This document shows positions 47,629 through 55,782 of a stretch of DNA of 64,000 bases, piece by piece. The translations under genes and the position numbers were made by a program. The stretch is from Massiliimalia timonensis (GTDB taxonomy: Bacteria > Bacillota > Clostridia > Oscillospirales > Ruminococcaceae). The notes under the pieces are model-generated. The model was not told the origin of the DNA and did not search any database. It saw only the letters and a program-made list of their open reading frames with translations. The first letter of the stretch is position 1. Each line of letters opens with the position of its first letter. The stretch is from the NCBI RefSeq assembly GCF_900186585.1, contig NZ_FYDD01000003.1:62001-126000 (forward strand). The letters run 5' to 3'.

Positions 47629-48491
47629 TATGCTTCTTCAGCCATAGCAGGATCACTTTCCCGAGAAAGTCGTCCTGCTATGGCAAGGTTTTCTTCCAGA
47701 ACAGCCAATATTTCCTGATTTGGATCCCGGTATCCAGCATTGAGCGCGGCCTGATAATTTTTCAGTGCTTCCTGCCGGCGGCCGGCCATGGAAAGCGCAT
47801 GGGCATAGTTCATCCGCAGCACCGGATGCTGGGGAAGTTCTTTCAGTGCGCGTTCAAAAAGCGGGACTGATTTTTCGTAATCAGAGGTTTTGAAGTAGTA
47901 TCCTCCCAGCTTATTGTAGGCAAAAGCGTTGCGCGGATTATAAAAAATAGCGTTTTCACAGCATTTAACCGCTTCACCCGGCTGGCCGGAATCAAAATAA
48001 ATTGTTGCCAGATTAGACCACGCCATATCGTAAGAGGGATCTTCCTCCAGCGCGTATTTCAGGTATTCGATAGCGCGGCCAGTCTTCTTTTCTTCCACAG
48101 CGATCCGGCCGATCAAAAATAAAACACGGGCTTTGGCGCGGCCGGCTTCTGCAGCTTTAACCGCCTTTTTTAAATAATGGTAAGCGGCGTCGTAATGATC
48201 GCCGTACCAGGCCCGATAGCCTTTATAAAATAGCTTTTTAGCCTTTGGACATCCGTCGAAGTGGTTCGATGCGGCCTCCTGAAAATCATGCTTCATTTGA
48301 TCGGTTTTCTGCTTATCTAACGAGGTGTAAAATGTGCTGGCTAATCCTAGTATCCCTGCGGCGGTGGGCAGCAATGCTTTGAGATAAAAGGAAAAGTCCC
48401 TGCCCTCGAAAGCGCCCATGACCATAACGACGGCGCAAAGGCCGATGATCAGGGAAAAAAGGAGACGGCGAAACAGTATTTTTTTGTTCAT
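47628..48491 (-). CDS. TPR-repeat membrane protein
   Basis: A 287-residue protein with two N-terminal membrane helices (about residues 9-25 and 33-55), followed by tetratricopeptide repeats from about residue 95 to 265. Examples are YDMAWSNLATIYFDSGQPGEA and NAFAYNKLGGYYFKTSDYEKS-like units, with the canonical small and aromatic positions. It is probably a membrane-anchored scaffold for protein contacts on the cytoplasmic side. No partner is evident: it is flanked by transaldolase on the other strand and by galU upstream, separated by a terminator. No enzyme motif is seen. Confidence 0.82.
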   Translation of the reverse strand: MNKKILFRRLLFSLIIGLCAVVMVMGAFEGRDFSFYLKALLPTAAGILGLASTFYTSLDKQKTDQMKHDFQEAASNHFDGCPKAKKLFYKGYRAWYGDHYDAAYHYLKKAVKAAEAGRAKARVLFLIGRIAVEEKKTGRAIEYLKYALEEDPSYDMAWSNLATIYFDSGQPGEAVKCCENAIFYNPRNAFAYNKLGGYYFKTSDYEKSVPLFERALKELPQHPVLRMNYAHALSMAGRRQEALKNYQAALNAGYRDPNQEILAVLEENLAIAGRLSRESDPAMAEEA

Positions 48492-48524
48492 AAGGACCCG
48501 GGCCTTTCAAAAAGTTATGTCATA

Positions 48525-48555
48525 AAAAACTTCCCGCTTTAAGCGGGAAGTTTTT
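48525..48555 (-). terminator. Intrinsic terminator of galU
   Basis: AAAAACTTCCCGCTT (48525-48539) and its complement (48541-48555). On the minus strand it follows the galU stop by 4 bases and ends in a T-run. Confidence 0.85.
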
Positions 48556-48558
48556 CTC

Positions 48559-49431
48559 CTACAGTGTTTTTACAAATTCTTTTAAATAGAGCTTAAAGTC
48601 TTCCCCGATTTCCCGGTGGTTACAGGCGGTTTCAACTGCGGCCTGCATGATCCCTAATTTGTTCCCCATATCATACCGGGTACCCAGAAAATCGACCCCG
48701 ATCATTCCGGCCTGCTGGGCAAGGATCTTCATCGCATCGGTGAGCTGGTATTCTCCGCCCGCCCCGGTAGGGATGCCACGTAAGATCCCAAAGATCTCCG
48801 GCGGAAGGACGCAGCGCCCCAGGATCGAAAAGTTGGAGAATGCCGTTTCTGGGGTGGCCGGCTTTTCTACCATATCCGTGACCTTGTATACATTGTCCTT
48901 TAACGGACTGATTTTCAAAGAGGAGTATCGGGTCACCTGCTCAAACGGGACCTCTTTCATGGCGACACAGCCCAGCCCATATGTCTCATATTGGTCTAAC
49001 AACTGTTTGCAGACAGGATGTTCGCCCATGATCACATCGTCCCCGTACAGGACAGCAAACGGTTCGTTCCCAACGAAAGGCCGTGCACACATAATGGCAT
49101 GTCCCAGCCCTTTTGGCTGCTGCTGGCGGACATAAGTGATATTTGCCATTTCCGCGATCCGCAGGACCTCATCATGCATCTGTATTTTTCCACTGTCAGC
49201 TAGTTTTTGCTCCAATTCCGGAGCGCGGTCAAAATGGTCCTCTACCACATTTTTTCCTCTGCTCAAGATAATGCAGATATCCTCGATCCCGCTTTTAACG
49301 GCTTCTTCCACGATATATTGAATGGCAGGCTTGTCCACGATGGTAAGCATCTCTTTGGGCATTGCCTTAGTAGCTGGTAAAACACGGGTGCCTAAGCCCG
49401 CCGCTGGGATGACAGCTTTTTTGATCTTCAT
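48559..49431 (-). CDS. galU: UTP-glucose-1-phosphate uridylyltransferase
   Basis: Makes UDP-glucose for cell-surface glycans and galactose metabolism. The 290-residue protein has the nucleotidyltransferase signature VIPAAGLGTRVLPATKAMPK near residue 7, VDKPAIQYIVEEA near 32, QQPKGLGHAIMCAR near 104 and GDDVIMGE near 130. The late ALDFLGTRYDMG-like stretch VDFLGTRYDMGNK is also typical. GAGGAA stands before the ATG. It is transcribed alone. It could supply precursors for the polysaccharide modified by the acylation operon at 39-43 kb, but nothing links them directly. Confidence 0.95.
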   Translation of the reverse strand: MKIKKAVIPAAGLGTRVLPATKAMPKEMLTIVDKPAIQYIVEEAVKSGIEDICIILSRGKNVVEDHFDRAPELEQKLADSGKIQMHDEVLRIAEMANITYVRQQQPKGLGHAIMCARPFVGNEPFAVLYGDDVIMGEHPVCKQLLDQYETYGLGCVAMKEVPFEQVTRYSSLKISPLKDNVYKVTDMVEKPATPETAFSNFSILGRCVLPPEIFGILRGIPTGAGGEYQLTDAMKILAQQAGMIGVDFLGTRYDMGNKLGIMQAAVETACNHREIGEDFKLYLKEFVKTL

Positions 49432-49574
49432 AAATAGTTCCTCGTCGTTTTTTAGTATTTTATATTATTATAACATAGGTATTGTAATGGTTCAACAGGA
49501 TAAATCGAAAGATTTTCATAATTTTATCAGGTTTACCAATTTTTGTAGGCGGGCTGAATTTTTGTAGAAAATGG

Positions 49575-49603
49575 TTGACAAAATGAAAGCCTCCTGATAT
49601 AAT
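49575..49603 (+). promoter_or_regulatory. Consensus promoter of the tRNA cluster
   Basis: TTGACA (49575-49580), a 17-base spacer, TATAAT (49598-49603), with TGA just before the -10. It matches the sigma-70/sigma-A consensus exactly and lies 30 bases before the first tRNA. Confidence 0.9.
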
Positions 49604-49633
49604 ATATTACGTTGCTGAAGCGCAGTGACCTGT

Positions 49634-49707
49634 GCGGGTGTAGTTCAATGGTAGAATCCCAGCCTTCCAAGCTGGTCGCGTGGGTTCGATTCCCATCACC
49701 CGCTCCA
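49634..49707 (+). tRNA. tRNA-Gly (anticodon TCC)
   Basis: Acceptor GCGGGTG pairs with CACCCGC; the anticodon stem CCAGC/GCTGG encloses CTTCCAA with anticodon TCC; GGTTCGATTCC forms the T arm. The 3' CCA is encoded. First of four tRNAs in one transcript. Confidence 0.95.
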
Positions 49708-49738
49708 ATTTTTGTGCTGTTTTCGGACAGGCAGATAT

Positions 49739-49815
49739 GCGCCCATAGCTCAGCTGGATAGAGCAACTGCCTTCTAAGCAGTAGGCCACAGGTTCGAATC
49801 CTGTTGGGCGTGCCA
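49739..49815 (+). tRNA. tRNA-Arg (anticodon TCT)
   Basis: Acceptor GCGCCCA pairs with TGGGCGT (the last pair is G-T); the anticodon stem ACTGC/GCAGT encloses CTTCTAA, giving TCT for AGA codons. The T arm has GGTTCGAATCC. The 3' GCCA end includes encoded CCA. Confidence 0.93.
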
Positions 49816-49830
49816 ATTTAAATAACATAT

Positions 49831-49908
49831 GGTGGGTATAGCTTAGTCGGTTAAAGCGCCAGATTGTGGTCCTGGAGACCGAGGGTTCGAATCCCTCTAC
49901 CCACCCCA
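49831..49908 (+). tRNA. tRNA-His (anticodon GTG)
   Basis: Acceptor GTGGGTA pairs with TACCCAC. The extra G at 49831 faces C at 49905, the histidine-specific G-1:C73 pair. The anticodon loop TTGTGGT gives GTG. The 3' CCA is encoded. Confidence 0.95.
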
Positions 49909-49955
49909 CTAAAATTCTCGAATACGAAAGTGTTGGAGAATTTTATTTTATTCAT

Positions 49956-50031
49956 TGGGCTATAGCCAAGCGGTAAGGCACTGGACTTTGACTCCAGCAT
50001 TCCGTTGGTTCGAATCCAACTAGCCCAACCA
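49956..50031 (+). tRNA. tRNA-Gln (anticodon TTG)
   Basis: Acceptor TGGGCTA pairs with TAGCCCA; the anticodon stem CTGGA/TCCAG encloses CTTTGAC, giving TTG. Discriminator A and encoded CCA follow. Last of the four-tRNA transcript. Confidence 0.95.
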
Positions 50032-50032
50032 G

Positions 50033-50071
50033 GGTCTGAACACATGCTTGTTTTGTGTTCAGACCTTTTTT
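50033..50071 (+). terminator. Intrinsic terminator of the tRNA cluster
   Basis: GGTCTGAACACA (50033-50044) pairs with its complement (50054-50065), followed by six T. It starts two bases after the tRNA-Gln CCA. Confidence 0.9.
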
Positions 50072-50172
50072 ATTGATTGACATCGTTCTTTATCAATGAT
50101 ATTGTTACATTAGATTATTGATTCTTTGGGCGGCGGCTTCGCAAACTTCTACCTATAAAAAGGAGCGATAGT

Positions 50173-50430
50173 ATGGAGTTTTATTTTAAAAAATCAGGTG
50201 GAAAACTGCATCTTTACCGGAAAGACGGGCTTTTTGGAGAGGATATGGGTGAACTGGAGGAAACCTTTACCGGGAAATTGAAGACCTCTAAAATATTTGG
50301 TGAGAATTTTGAATTAAAAGACATATCCGGCCCTTTTTCAAAAGGAGATAAATATTCTATCAAAAGTTCCAAAGGTTTAGATGGCGTGATTGAGAAAAAG
50401 GCGTTCAGCGATAAATACACTTTGAAATAA
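50173..50430 (+). CDS. Unknown small protein, predicted beta-rich
   Basis: An 85-residue frame starting at ATG 50173 with AAAAAGGAG nine bases upstream. It is rich in Lys, Gly, Phe and Ser, with alternating hydrophobic residues (MEFYFKKSGGKLHLYRK, then LKTSKIFGENFELKD) suggesting beta strands. It has no signal peptide, membrane helix or cysteine. I do not recognise the family. A clean ribosome-binding site and a coding-like composition argue that it is real. It stands alone between the tRNA terminator and the deacylase gene. Confidence 0.6.
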   Translation: MEFYFKKSGGKLHLYRKDGLFGEDMGELEETFTGKLKTSKIFGENFELKDISGPFSKGDKYSIKSSKGLDGVIEKKAFSDKYTLK

Positions 50431-50513
50431 GTATCTCCTATATTTTAAATATTATAACCAGATCATGCATAGATGCCTGAAGGATCTTGGTGTTCAAAAA
50501 AGGAGCTGATAGT

Positions 50514-50996
50514 ATGGCAATAGAACGGGTAAGAGAATACTTTTTAAAATTGGGGATCGCAGAGCGCATTCAGGAATTTGATGTTTCGTCCGCAACGGTA
50601 GAGCTGGCAGCGCAGGCATTGGGCTGCGCACCGGAAAGGATCGCGAAAACACTGTCGTTTCTAACAGCTCAAGGATGTATTTTGGTTGTTGCCGCAGGGG
50701 ATGCAAAAGTTGACAATGCAAAATACAAAGCGACCTTCCATGAGAAAGCAAAGATGATTCCGGCTGGCGACGTGGAGGCTTTAGTCGGGCACGCAGTAGG
50801 CGGAGTATGCCCTTTTGCTGTCAATGAAGGGGTCACGGTTTTTTTGGATGTTTCCTTAAAGCGGTTTGAAACGGTGTTTCCCGCCTGCGGAAGCAGCAAC
50901 AGTGCAGTCTGGCTGACGATACCGGAGCTGGAACAGTATGCAGGAGCAGCTGGGTGGGTGGATGTGTGCAAAAACTGGGAGGACCCGGTTGAATAA
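50514..50996 (+). CDS. YbaK/EbsC-type aminoacyl-tRNA deacylase
   Basis: A 160-residue protein of the YbaK/ProX family, which hydrolyses mischarged tRNAs such as Cys-tRNA-Pro in trans. Features are an N-terminal helix (AIERVREYFLKLG), the hydrophobic AAQALGCAPERIAKTLSF with its conserved Lys near residue 47, and GHAVGGVCPFAV near 92. ATG 50514 has AAAAAGGAG upstream; an earlier in-frame codon at 50487 does not. It is followed closely by the HD-domain gene, so the two may be co-transcribed. The exact substrate is not decided. Confidence 0.9.
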   Translation: MAIERVREYFLKLGIAERIQEFDVSSATVELAAQALGCAPERIAKTLSFLTAQGCILVVAAGDAKVDNAKYKATFHEKAKMIPAGDVEALVGHAVGGVCPFAVNEGVTVFLDVSLKRFETVFPACGSSNSAVWLTIPELEQYAGAAGWVDVCKNWEDPVE

Positions 50997-51012
50997 AGGA
51001 CAGGAGGATCAA

Positions 51013-51600
51013 ATGGATTTTCGGGAGGAATTTTTAGAATTATACCGCGCCTATATCCACCGTGAGGGGGCGGAAAAGCTGCTGGATTATTTATTGTCGC
51101 CGCAGAGTGACTTTTTCACAGCGCCGGCGTCTACCCGGTTCCACGGCGCTTATCCGGGCGGATTGGCAGAACACAGCGTGAATGTTTATCACTGCCTGAA
51201 AGATTATCTGGCGAGGGAGCGTGTAAAGGAAGTTTACCAGCTTCAATATTCAGAAGAAACGATCGCGGTGGTATCCCTGCTGCATGATATTTGCAAGATC
51301 AACTGTTATAGGCCGGGAAAACGGAATGTGAAAGGCGAGGACGGAGTGTGGCGCTCTGTCGATACCTTTGAGTATGAAGACAAGCTTCCATATGGGCATG
51401 GGGAAAAATCGGTTTATATCATTACCGGATTTATGCGCCTGAGCCGGGAAGAGGCGTTTGCGATCCGCTATCATATGGGCTTTTCGGGAACAGAGGATAT
51501 CCGCAATGTGGGCGCTTCCTTTGAACGGTTTCCGCTGAGTTTCGCACTGTGCACGGCCGACATGGAGGCAACGTATTTCCTAGAGGGGAAACAGCAGTAA
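51013..51600 (+). CDS. HD-domain phosphohydrolase
   Basis: A 195-residue metal-dependent phosphohydrolase. The HD signature is present: a first histidine in GGLAEHSVNVYH near residue 55 and the HD pair in LLHDICKINCY near 92, with later histidines (YGHGEKSVY, YHMGFSGTED) that could complete the site. Relatives act on nucleotides or nucleic acid ends. ATG 51013 has AGGAGG upstream; a longer frame from 50938 overlaps the deacylase gene and lacks a site. The substrate cannot be predicted. Confidence 0.85.
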   Translation: MDFREEFLELYRAYIHREGAEKLLDYLLSPQSDFFTAPASTRFHGAYPGGLAEHSVNVYHCLKDYLARERVKEVYQLQYSEETIAVVSLLHDICKINCYRPGKRNVKGEDGVWRSVDTFEYEDKLPYGHGEKSVYIITGFMRLSREEAFAIRYHMGFSGTEDIRNVGASFERFPLSFALCTADMEATYFLEGKQQ

Positions 51601-51644
51601 GCACCCAGATACAGCCGGTAAGCGGAAGGAGGGAGTGTGGTTCC

Positions 51645-52121
51645 ATGGATTATATTATTCGGGAGATGAAAGCAGAAGAGTATCCGCAGCTGCGCGGCTT
51701 TTTATATGAAGCGATCTTTCAGCGGGAGGGGGAAGCGGCGGCGCCTAAGAATATTGTGGAGGAGCCGGCGCTGCAACAGTATATCAAGGATTTTGGAATG
51801 TGGAAAGATGATATTTGCCTTTGTGCCGATGCGGCTGGGAAGCTTGTCGGTGCGGTTTGGGCAAGGGAGATTGACGGATATGGAAATACCGGGCGGGGCA
51901 TACCGGAGCTTGCGCTTTCCCTTTATCCGCAATACCGTGGGCAGGGGATCGGTACCCAGCTGCTCAGGCAGATGCTTTGTTTGCTCCGTGATAAAGAATA
52001 CCGGAAAGTTTCCCTTGCCGTCCAAAAGGATAACTATGCATTGCGGATGTATCAAAAAGCAGGATTTCAGATCGTTTCTGAAAATTCGGAGGAATATATT
52101 ATGGAGTACCGTTTCCTTTAA
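51645..52121 (+). CDS. GNAT-family N-acetyltransferase
   Basis: A 158-residue acetyltransferase. The acetyl-CoA pyrophosphate-binding motif is YRGQGIGTQLLRQML near residues 100-115, preceded by the beta-4 strand IPELALSLYPQ and followed by VQKDNYALRMYQKAGF, the usual C-terminal GNAT motif. ATG 51645 follows GGAGGGAGTG. An upstream in-frame stretch from 51549 overlaps the HD gene and is not used. The acceptor is unknown. A strong terminator follows the stop. Confidence 0.88.
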   Translation: MDYIIREMKAEEYPQLRGFLYEAIFQREGEAAAPKNIVEEPALQQYIKDFGMWKDDICLCADAAGKLVGAVWAREIDGYGNTGRGIPELALSLYPQYRGQGIGTQLLRQMLCLLRDKEYRKVSLAVQKDNYALRMYQKAGFQIVSENSEEYIMEYRFL

Positions 52122-52124
52122 AGC

Positions 52125-52159
52125 AAAACGTCAGGACCGAATCCCGGTCCTGACGTTTT
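52125..52159. terminator. Bidirectional intrinsic terminator
   Basis: A perfect 15-bp stem (52125-52139 with 52145-52159) with an A-run on the left and a T-run on the right. It serves the acetyltransferase (plus) and the flavin reductase-like gene (minus). Confidence 0.88.
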
Positions 52160-52163
52160 TGCA

Positions 52164-52736
52164 TCACTTTTTCATCATCCTAACGCCGCTGCTCCATGCT
52201 TGGCCGACCTTTTCGCCGACAGCATAATAACCGTTTTGGAATGGGTCAAACAGGAACGCGCCAAGCTTTTTCGGATCGACTTTTCCCGTTTCATCAAGCA
52301 CACGTTCTTCTGCCTGAACACCTACGATTTCTCCGAGAACCCGGAACCCTGCGGCAGAATGTTGAAATTCTACCACCTTGCATTCCAGCGTCAGAGGAAA
52401 TTCTTCGATAATGGGGGCGTCTACCTTTTGGCTTTTAACAGCGTGGAGGCCGCTCCGTTCAAATTTATCTTTCATTTTGTTCCCGGATGCGATCCCGAAA
52501 AAATCCGCTGCTTCTATGTGGGCAATATCTGCCACACTGATGGTAAACGCATTCCGCTGTTTTAAGTTTTTGGATGTTTTGTGGTCCTCATCCAGGTTTA
52601 ATGCAACCATATTGTCTGCGCAGATGCCGCCCCAAGCCATGTTCATAACGTCAACGTCATGTTCTTCTCCATAGGTGGCGATCATTAGGACTGGCATAGG
52701 GAATAAATATGGTTTGACTCCAAGCTCTTTTTTCAT
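52164..52736 (-). CDS. Flavin reductase-like (flavoredoxin-type) FMN-binding protein
   Basis: A 190-residue protein of the flavin reductase-like domain family, which binds FMN in a split beta-barrel. Typical parts are PMPVLMIATYGEEHDVDVMNMAWGG at the start in two adjoining segments, HKTSKNLKQRNAFTISV near residue 57 and a C-terminal YYAVGEKVGQAW. It may act as a flavoredoxin or as an NAD(P)H-flavin reductase. GGAGGG precedes the ATG on the minus strand. It is transcribed alone, facing the acetyltransferase gene. Confidence 0.88.
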   Translation of the reverse strand: MKKELGVKPYLFPMPVLMIATYGEEHDVDVMNMAWGGICADNMVALNLDEDHKTSKNLKQRNAFTISVADIAHIEAADFFGIASGNKMKDKFERSGLHAVKSQKVDAPIIEEFPLTLECKVVEFQHSAAGFRVLGEIVGVQAEERVLDETGKVDPKKLGAFLFDPFQNGYYAVGEKVGQAWSSGVRMMKK

Positions 52737-52815
52737 GATGCTCCCTCCAGTATGATTTTGATACTTTTTATTATAGTTCTTTCAAAATAAAAAGCAAGGA
52801 GGCCTGGGGGGAATT

Positions 52816-52843
52816 AAAAAAGCGGCAGAAAATTTTTGCCGCT
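52816..52843 (-). terminator. Intrinsic terminator of the BofC-like gene
   Basis: On the minus strand AGCGGCA (52837-52843) pairs with TGCCGCT (52821-52827), followed by five or six T. It lies about 90 bases past the stop of the gene at 52931. Confidence 0.75.
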
Positions 52844-52930
52844 GACAGTTAAAACATGCAAAATGTGTCGATTTTTCAATGCCTTTACAACATGTTCACA
52901 AAGTTCTCACAAAATTTGGGTACACTGGGT

Positions 52931-53266
52931 TCAGCTGTCAAAATCATCCAAATAGGCTTGCGCCTCTTCCAAAGAGTCGGCGGTGATCCCTTCCTGCAGG
53001 CGCAGGATGTCCATTTCCGGGAGAGTATCGGTGTAAATTTCAAAAACTTCTTCCGGTTCGGTTAGATCAGAGCCATACAGGGCGATTTTTCCCTGATATT
53101 CCCGCAAAGTATATTTTGACTGTGCCGCCGCTATGCTCGATTCTGGGACTGTTGGAGGCGTTGGGACGACCGGCTTTAGCAGGGTGAAGCACAGGATCAA
53201 AATGATCCCAAGCAAAACAACTCCGCCGCCGATGATGAGGGTTCTCAGCGTAGTCTTGTTCATCAT
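52931..53266 (-). CDS. Small membrane-anchored protein, BofC C-terminal-like
   Basis: A 111-residue protein with one N-terminal membrane helix (LIIGGGVVLLGIILILCFTL), a proline-rich linker and an external domain reading YTLREYQGKIALYGSD, then TLPEMDILRLQEGI and SLEEAQAYLDDF. This pattern occurs in small clostridial proteins related to the C-terminal domain of the sporulation factor BofC. A role in sporulation signalling is therefore possible but not shown. It is divergent from the class A penicillin-binding protein gene. Confidence 0.7.
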   Translation of the reverse strand: MMNKTTLRTLIIGGGVVLLGIILILCFTLLKPVVPTPPTVPESSIAAAQSKYTLREYQGKIALYGSDLTEPEEVFEIYTDTLPEMDILRLQEGITADSLEEAQAYLDDFDS

Positions 53267-53357
53267 TGCGATCTTCTTTCTGTGGGTTTTGTTATCCTTA
53301 GTTTTGGCCGCAAAGGCAAAATTATACAGGTTCTTTGATTTTGTTAAAATTTATGTC

Positions 53358-53386
53358 TTAACAGACAGGAAAAAATATGATATAAT
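53358..53386 (+). promoter_or_regulatory. Predicted promoter of the penicillin-binding protein gene
   Basis: TTAACA (53358-53363), a 17-base spacer, TATAAT (53381-53386) with TGA directly before it, an extended -10. Confidence 0.75.
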
Positions 53387-53482
53387 GAAAAAACATGAAA
53401 AATAATAAAATAGGCGTCTTATGGAAAGAGGCCGGTCAAAAAGAAATACATGCAACCAGTAATAAGGGAGGATAGGCTGCTT

Positions 53483-55717
53483 ATGAGTACAAACGGCAAA
53501 AAGAAAAAGCCGGGAAGACAGGTTATGCGTGGTTCAGAGTATCGCACCATGCAGGAAACAAAGCCTGTGATCAAACGAAAGAACTCTCATGTTGGGGTGC
53601 GCGCTACCAAGGCGATTTTTTTCAGTATCGGAAAGGTCTTTTTGATCATCTGCATGATCCTGCTGATCATCTGCTGTATCGTTGGGACAGCATTGACTGT
53701 CTTTGTGATGAAATACGTGGATTCTGACACAGGGATTGACCTAAACACCTTGGAGGTGTATTCTACCTCTGTTGTATATGGGGTGGATTCAAACGGCGAA
53801 GCGAAGGCAATGCAGAGCCTGCACCTGAATGGCCGGAGAGAATGGGTGGATTTGGCGGAGATCCCGCAGCATGTTCAGGATGCGTTTGTCTATACTGAGG
53901 ACGAGCGTTTTATGGATCATGAGGGCGTGGACTGGGGAAGAACGCTTTCTTCCTTTTTAAAATTAGCTTTGAAACAGGACGCCAGTCAGGGTGGTTCCAC
54001 CATCACCCAGCAGCTGATCAAGAATATCAACGGGGATTTTAACAACCGTACGATCGACGTAAAGATCCGCGAGATCTTAGGCGCGCTGCAGTTGGAGAGG
54101 CATAATGCGAAATCCTCTATCCTGGAAGCGTACTTAAATTATATTGACCTTGGGAATGGGAACTATGGGGTACAGGCTGCGGCAGAATACTATTTTGACA
54201 AAGATGTATCAGAACTGACCTATGCGGAGGCGGCAAGCCTTGCAGCGACGACCAAGTCCCCGAATAACATCAATATCTTGGACAATCCGGAACGGAATAA
54301 GGAGCGCCGCAGCTACAGCTTAAGAAAAATGCTGGAGTTCAATTCGATCACACAAGAGGAATATGAGGCTTCCTTGGAGGAAGAGATCAAGGTCATGGAT
54401 CGAAAAGGCGACAATGCACAGGTTTTGGAAACGGACAACAAGGTATATAACTGGTATGTTGACGCTACCATTAAAAAAGTGCAGAAAGACCTGATGGATC
54501 AATATGGGCTAAGTGCAAACGAGGCCATGAATAAGATCAATGGCGGCGGCCTGCAGATCTATACTACCTGTCAGATCGACATGCAGAATTATCTGGAAGA
54601 TTATTTCTTGGATGACAGTAATTTCTTTTATCTAGAACAGGAACACCCGCCGGAAGGCGCCGCGATCATCATGGACTATCAAGGAAACGTGCAGGCGGTT
54701 GTGGGCAGCCGGAACAAAAAGGAAGGAAACCTTGTCAACAGCCGCGCTACCGACGACATTCGGTCTGCCGGTTCTGCAATGAAACCTATCACCACCTATG
54801 CGCCGGCGGTTAACTCTGACCTGATCACCTGGTCGACCATGATGGTAGACGAACCGAAAACTACCAAAAACGGAAAAGACTGGCCTAAAAACTATGAGCA
54901 GTCCTGGTCCAGAAGAGGGATCACGATGGTAGACGCCCTGACGGTTTCTAAAAACACCATTCCTGTAGAACTGATCCAGAGACTCGGGGTTGATTATTGC
55001 TACAACTTCCTAAAAAATGACCTTCATGTCAGCACATTAGGTAACAACAACGACAAGGCAGAAAACCTGACCCTTGGTATGACCGACTATGGGGTAAAGC
55101 TGGATGAGCTGTGCGCCGCTTATGCGATCTTTGGTAATAACGGGAATTATAATACCCCTAAATATTACACCAAAGTGGTTGATATGAACGGGAAGGTTTT
55201 GTTGGAAAACGAGCCGGAAAATAGCTATGCGATCGATTCCAGCTCTGCTTATATCATGAACAAGATGATGCAGCAGGTCATTGAAGCGCCGAACGGCACG
55301 GGACGTCAAGCGAGGATGAACCGCTTCACCATTGCTGGGAAAACCGGTACATCTGATGACAACTTGGAATTTTCGTTTGTTGGGCTGAATCCGTATTATG
55401 TAACGGCGATCCGTTTCGGTTACGACCAGAATGATAAGATTTATACGGAAACAGAACAGCGGAATATTAAATATAAAGTCAATAAGCCGCAGGTTATTTA
55501 TAAGGACATCATGACAGACCTGCTGAAGGATTATGACAGTGCAGACTTTGAGTTGGATGACAGCGGAGTTGTTCAGAAACGGTACTGTACTGTTACCGGC
55601 CTGTTGGCAGGTCCTGGATGCAGCAGCAAGGTGGGTTATTATAAAGAAAGCAATCTGCCCAATACCTGTACCGGGCATTATTCATCCCGGACAGCAAGTA
55701 ATACAGATGACGAATAA
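53483..55717 (+). CDS. Class A penicillin-binding protein (PBP1A-type)
   Basis: A bifunctional peptidoglycan synthase, 744 residues. A basic cytoplasmic tail and one membrane helix (residues about 50-80) precede the GT51 glycosyltransferase domain, which has YTEDERFMDHEGVDW near 140 and GGSTITQQLIKN near 172. The transpeptidase domain has SAMK with nucleophile Ser431, VSKNT (SxN) near 492 and KTGT near 622. The C-terminus is short and cysteine-containing (TGLLAGPGCSSK). ATG 53483 is taken as the start, behind GGGAGG. It is transcribed alone from a good promoter. Confidence 0.95.
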   Translation: MSTNGKKKKPGRQVMRGSEYRTMQETKPVIKRKNSHVGVRATKAIFFSIGKVFLIICMILLIICCIVGTALTVFVMKYVDSDTGIDLNTLEVYSTSVVYGVDSNGEAKAMQSLHLNGRREWVDLAEIPQHVQDAFVYTEDERFMDHEGVDWGRTLSSFLKLALKQDASQGGSTITQQLIKNINGDFNNRTIDVKIREILGALQLERHNAKSSILEAYLNYIDLGNGNYGVQAAAEYYFDKDVSELTYAEAASLAATTKSPNNINILDNPERNKERRSYSLRKMLEFNSITQEEYEASLEEEIKVMDRKGDNAQVLETDNKVYNWYVDATIKKVQKDLMDQYGLSANEAMNKINGGGLQIYTTCQIDMQNYLEDYFLDDSNFFYLEQEHPPEGAAIIMDYQGNVQAVVGSRNKKEGNLVNSRATDDIRSAGSAMKPITTYAPAVNSDLITWSTMMVDEPKTTKNGKDWPKNYEQSWSRRGITMVDALTVSKNTIPVELIQRLGVDYCYNFLKNDLHVSTLGNNNDKAENLTLGMTDYGVKLDELCAAYAIFGNNGNYNTPKYYTKVVDMNGKVLLENEPENSYAIDSSSAYIMNKMMQQVIEAPNGTGRQARMNRFTIAGKTGTSDDNLEFSFVGLNPYYVTAIRFGYDQNDKIYTETEQRNIKYKVNKPQVIYKDIMTDLLKDYDSADFELDDSGVVQKRYCTVTGLLAGPGCSSKVGYYKESNLPNTCTGHYSSRTASNTDDE

Positions 55718-55723
55718 ACAGCA

Positions 55724-55755
55724 AAGAAGGCGGAAACCAGTGGTTCCGCCTTCTT
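55724..55755 (+). terminator. Intrinsic terminator of the penicillin-binding protein gene
   Basis: AAGAAGGCGGAA (55724-55735) pairs with its complement (55744-55755) around an 8-base loop, followed by a short T-rich tail. Confidence 0.8.
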
Positions 55756-55782
55756 CTTTCATCAACGAAAGGGGATCAAAGC

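Noticed and set aside
49607-50045. Minus-strand frames across the tRNA genes
   Set aside because: They are antisense to four well-folded tRNAs; the apparent peptides are the usual false hits produced by tRNA sequences.
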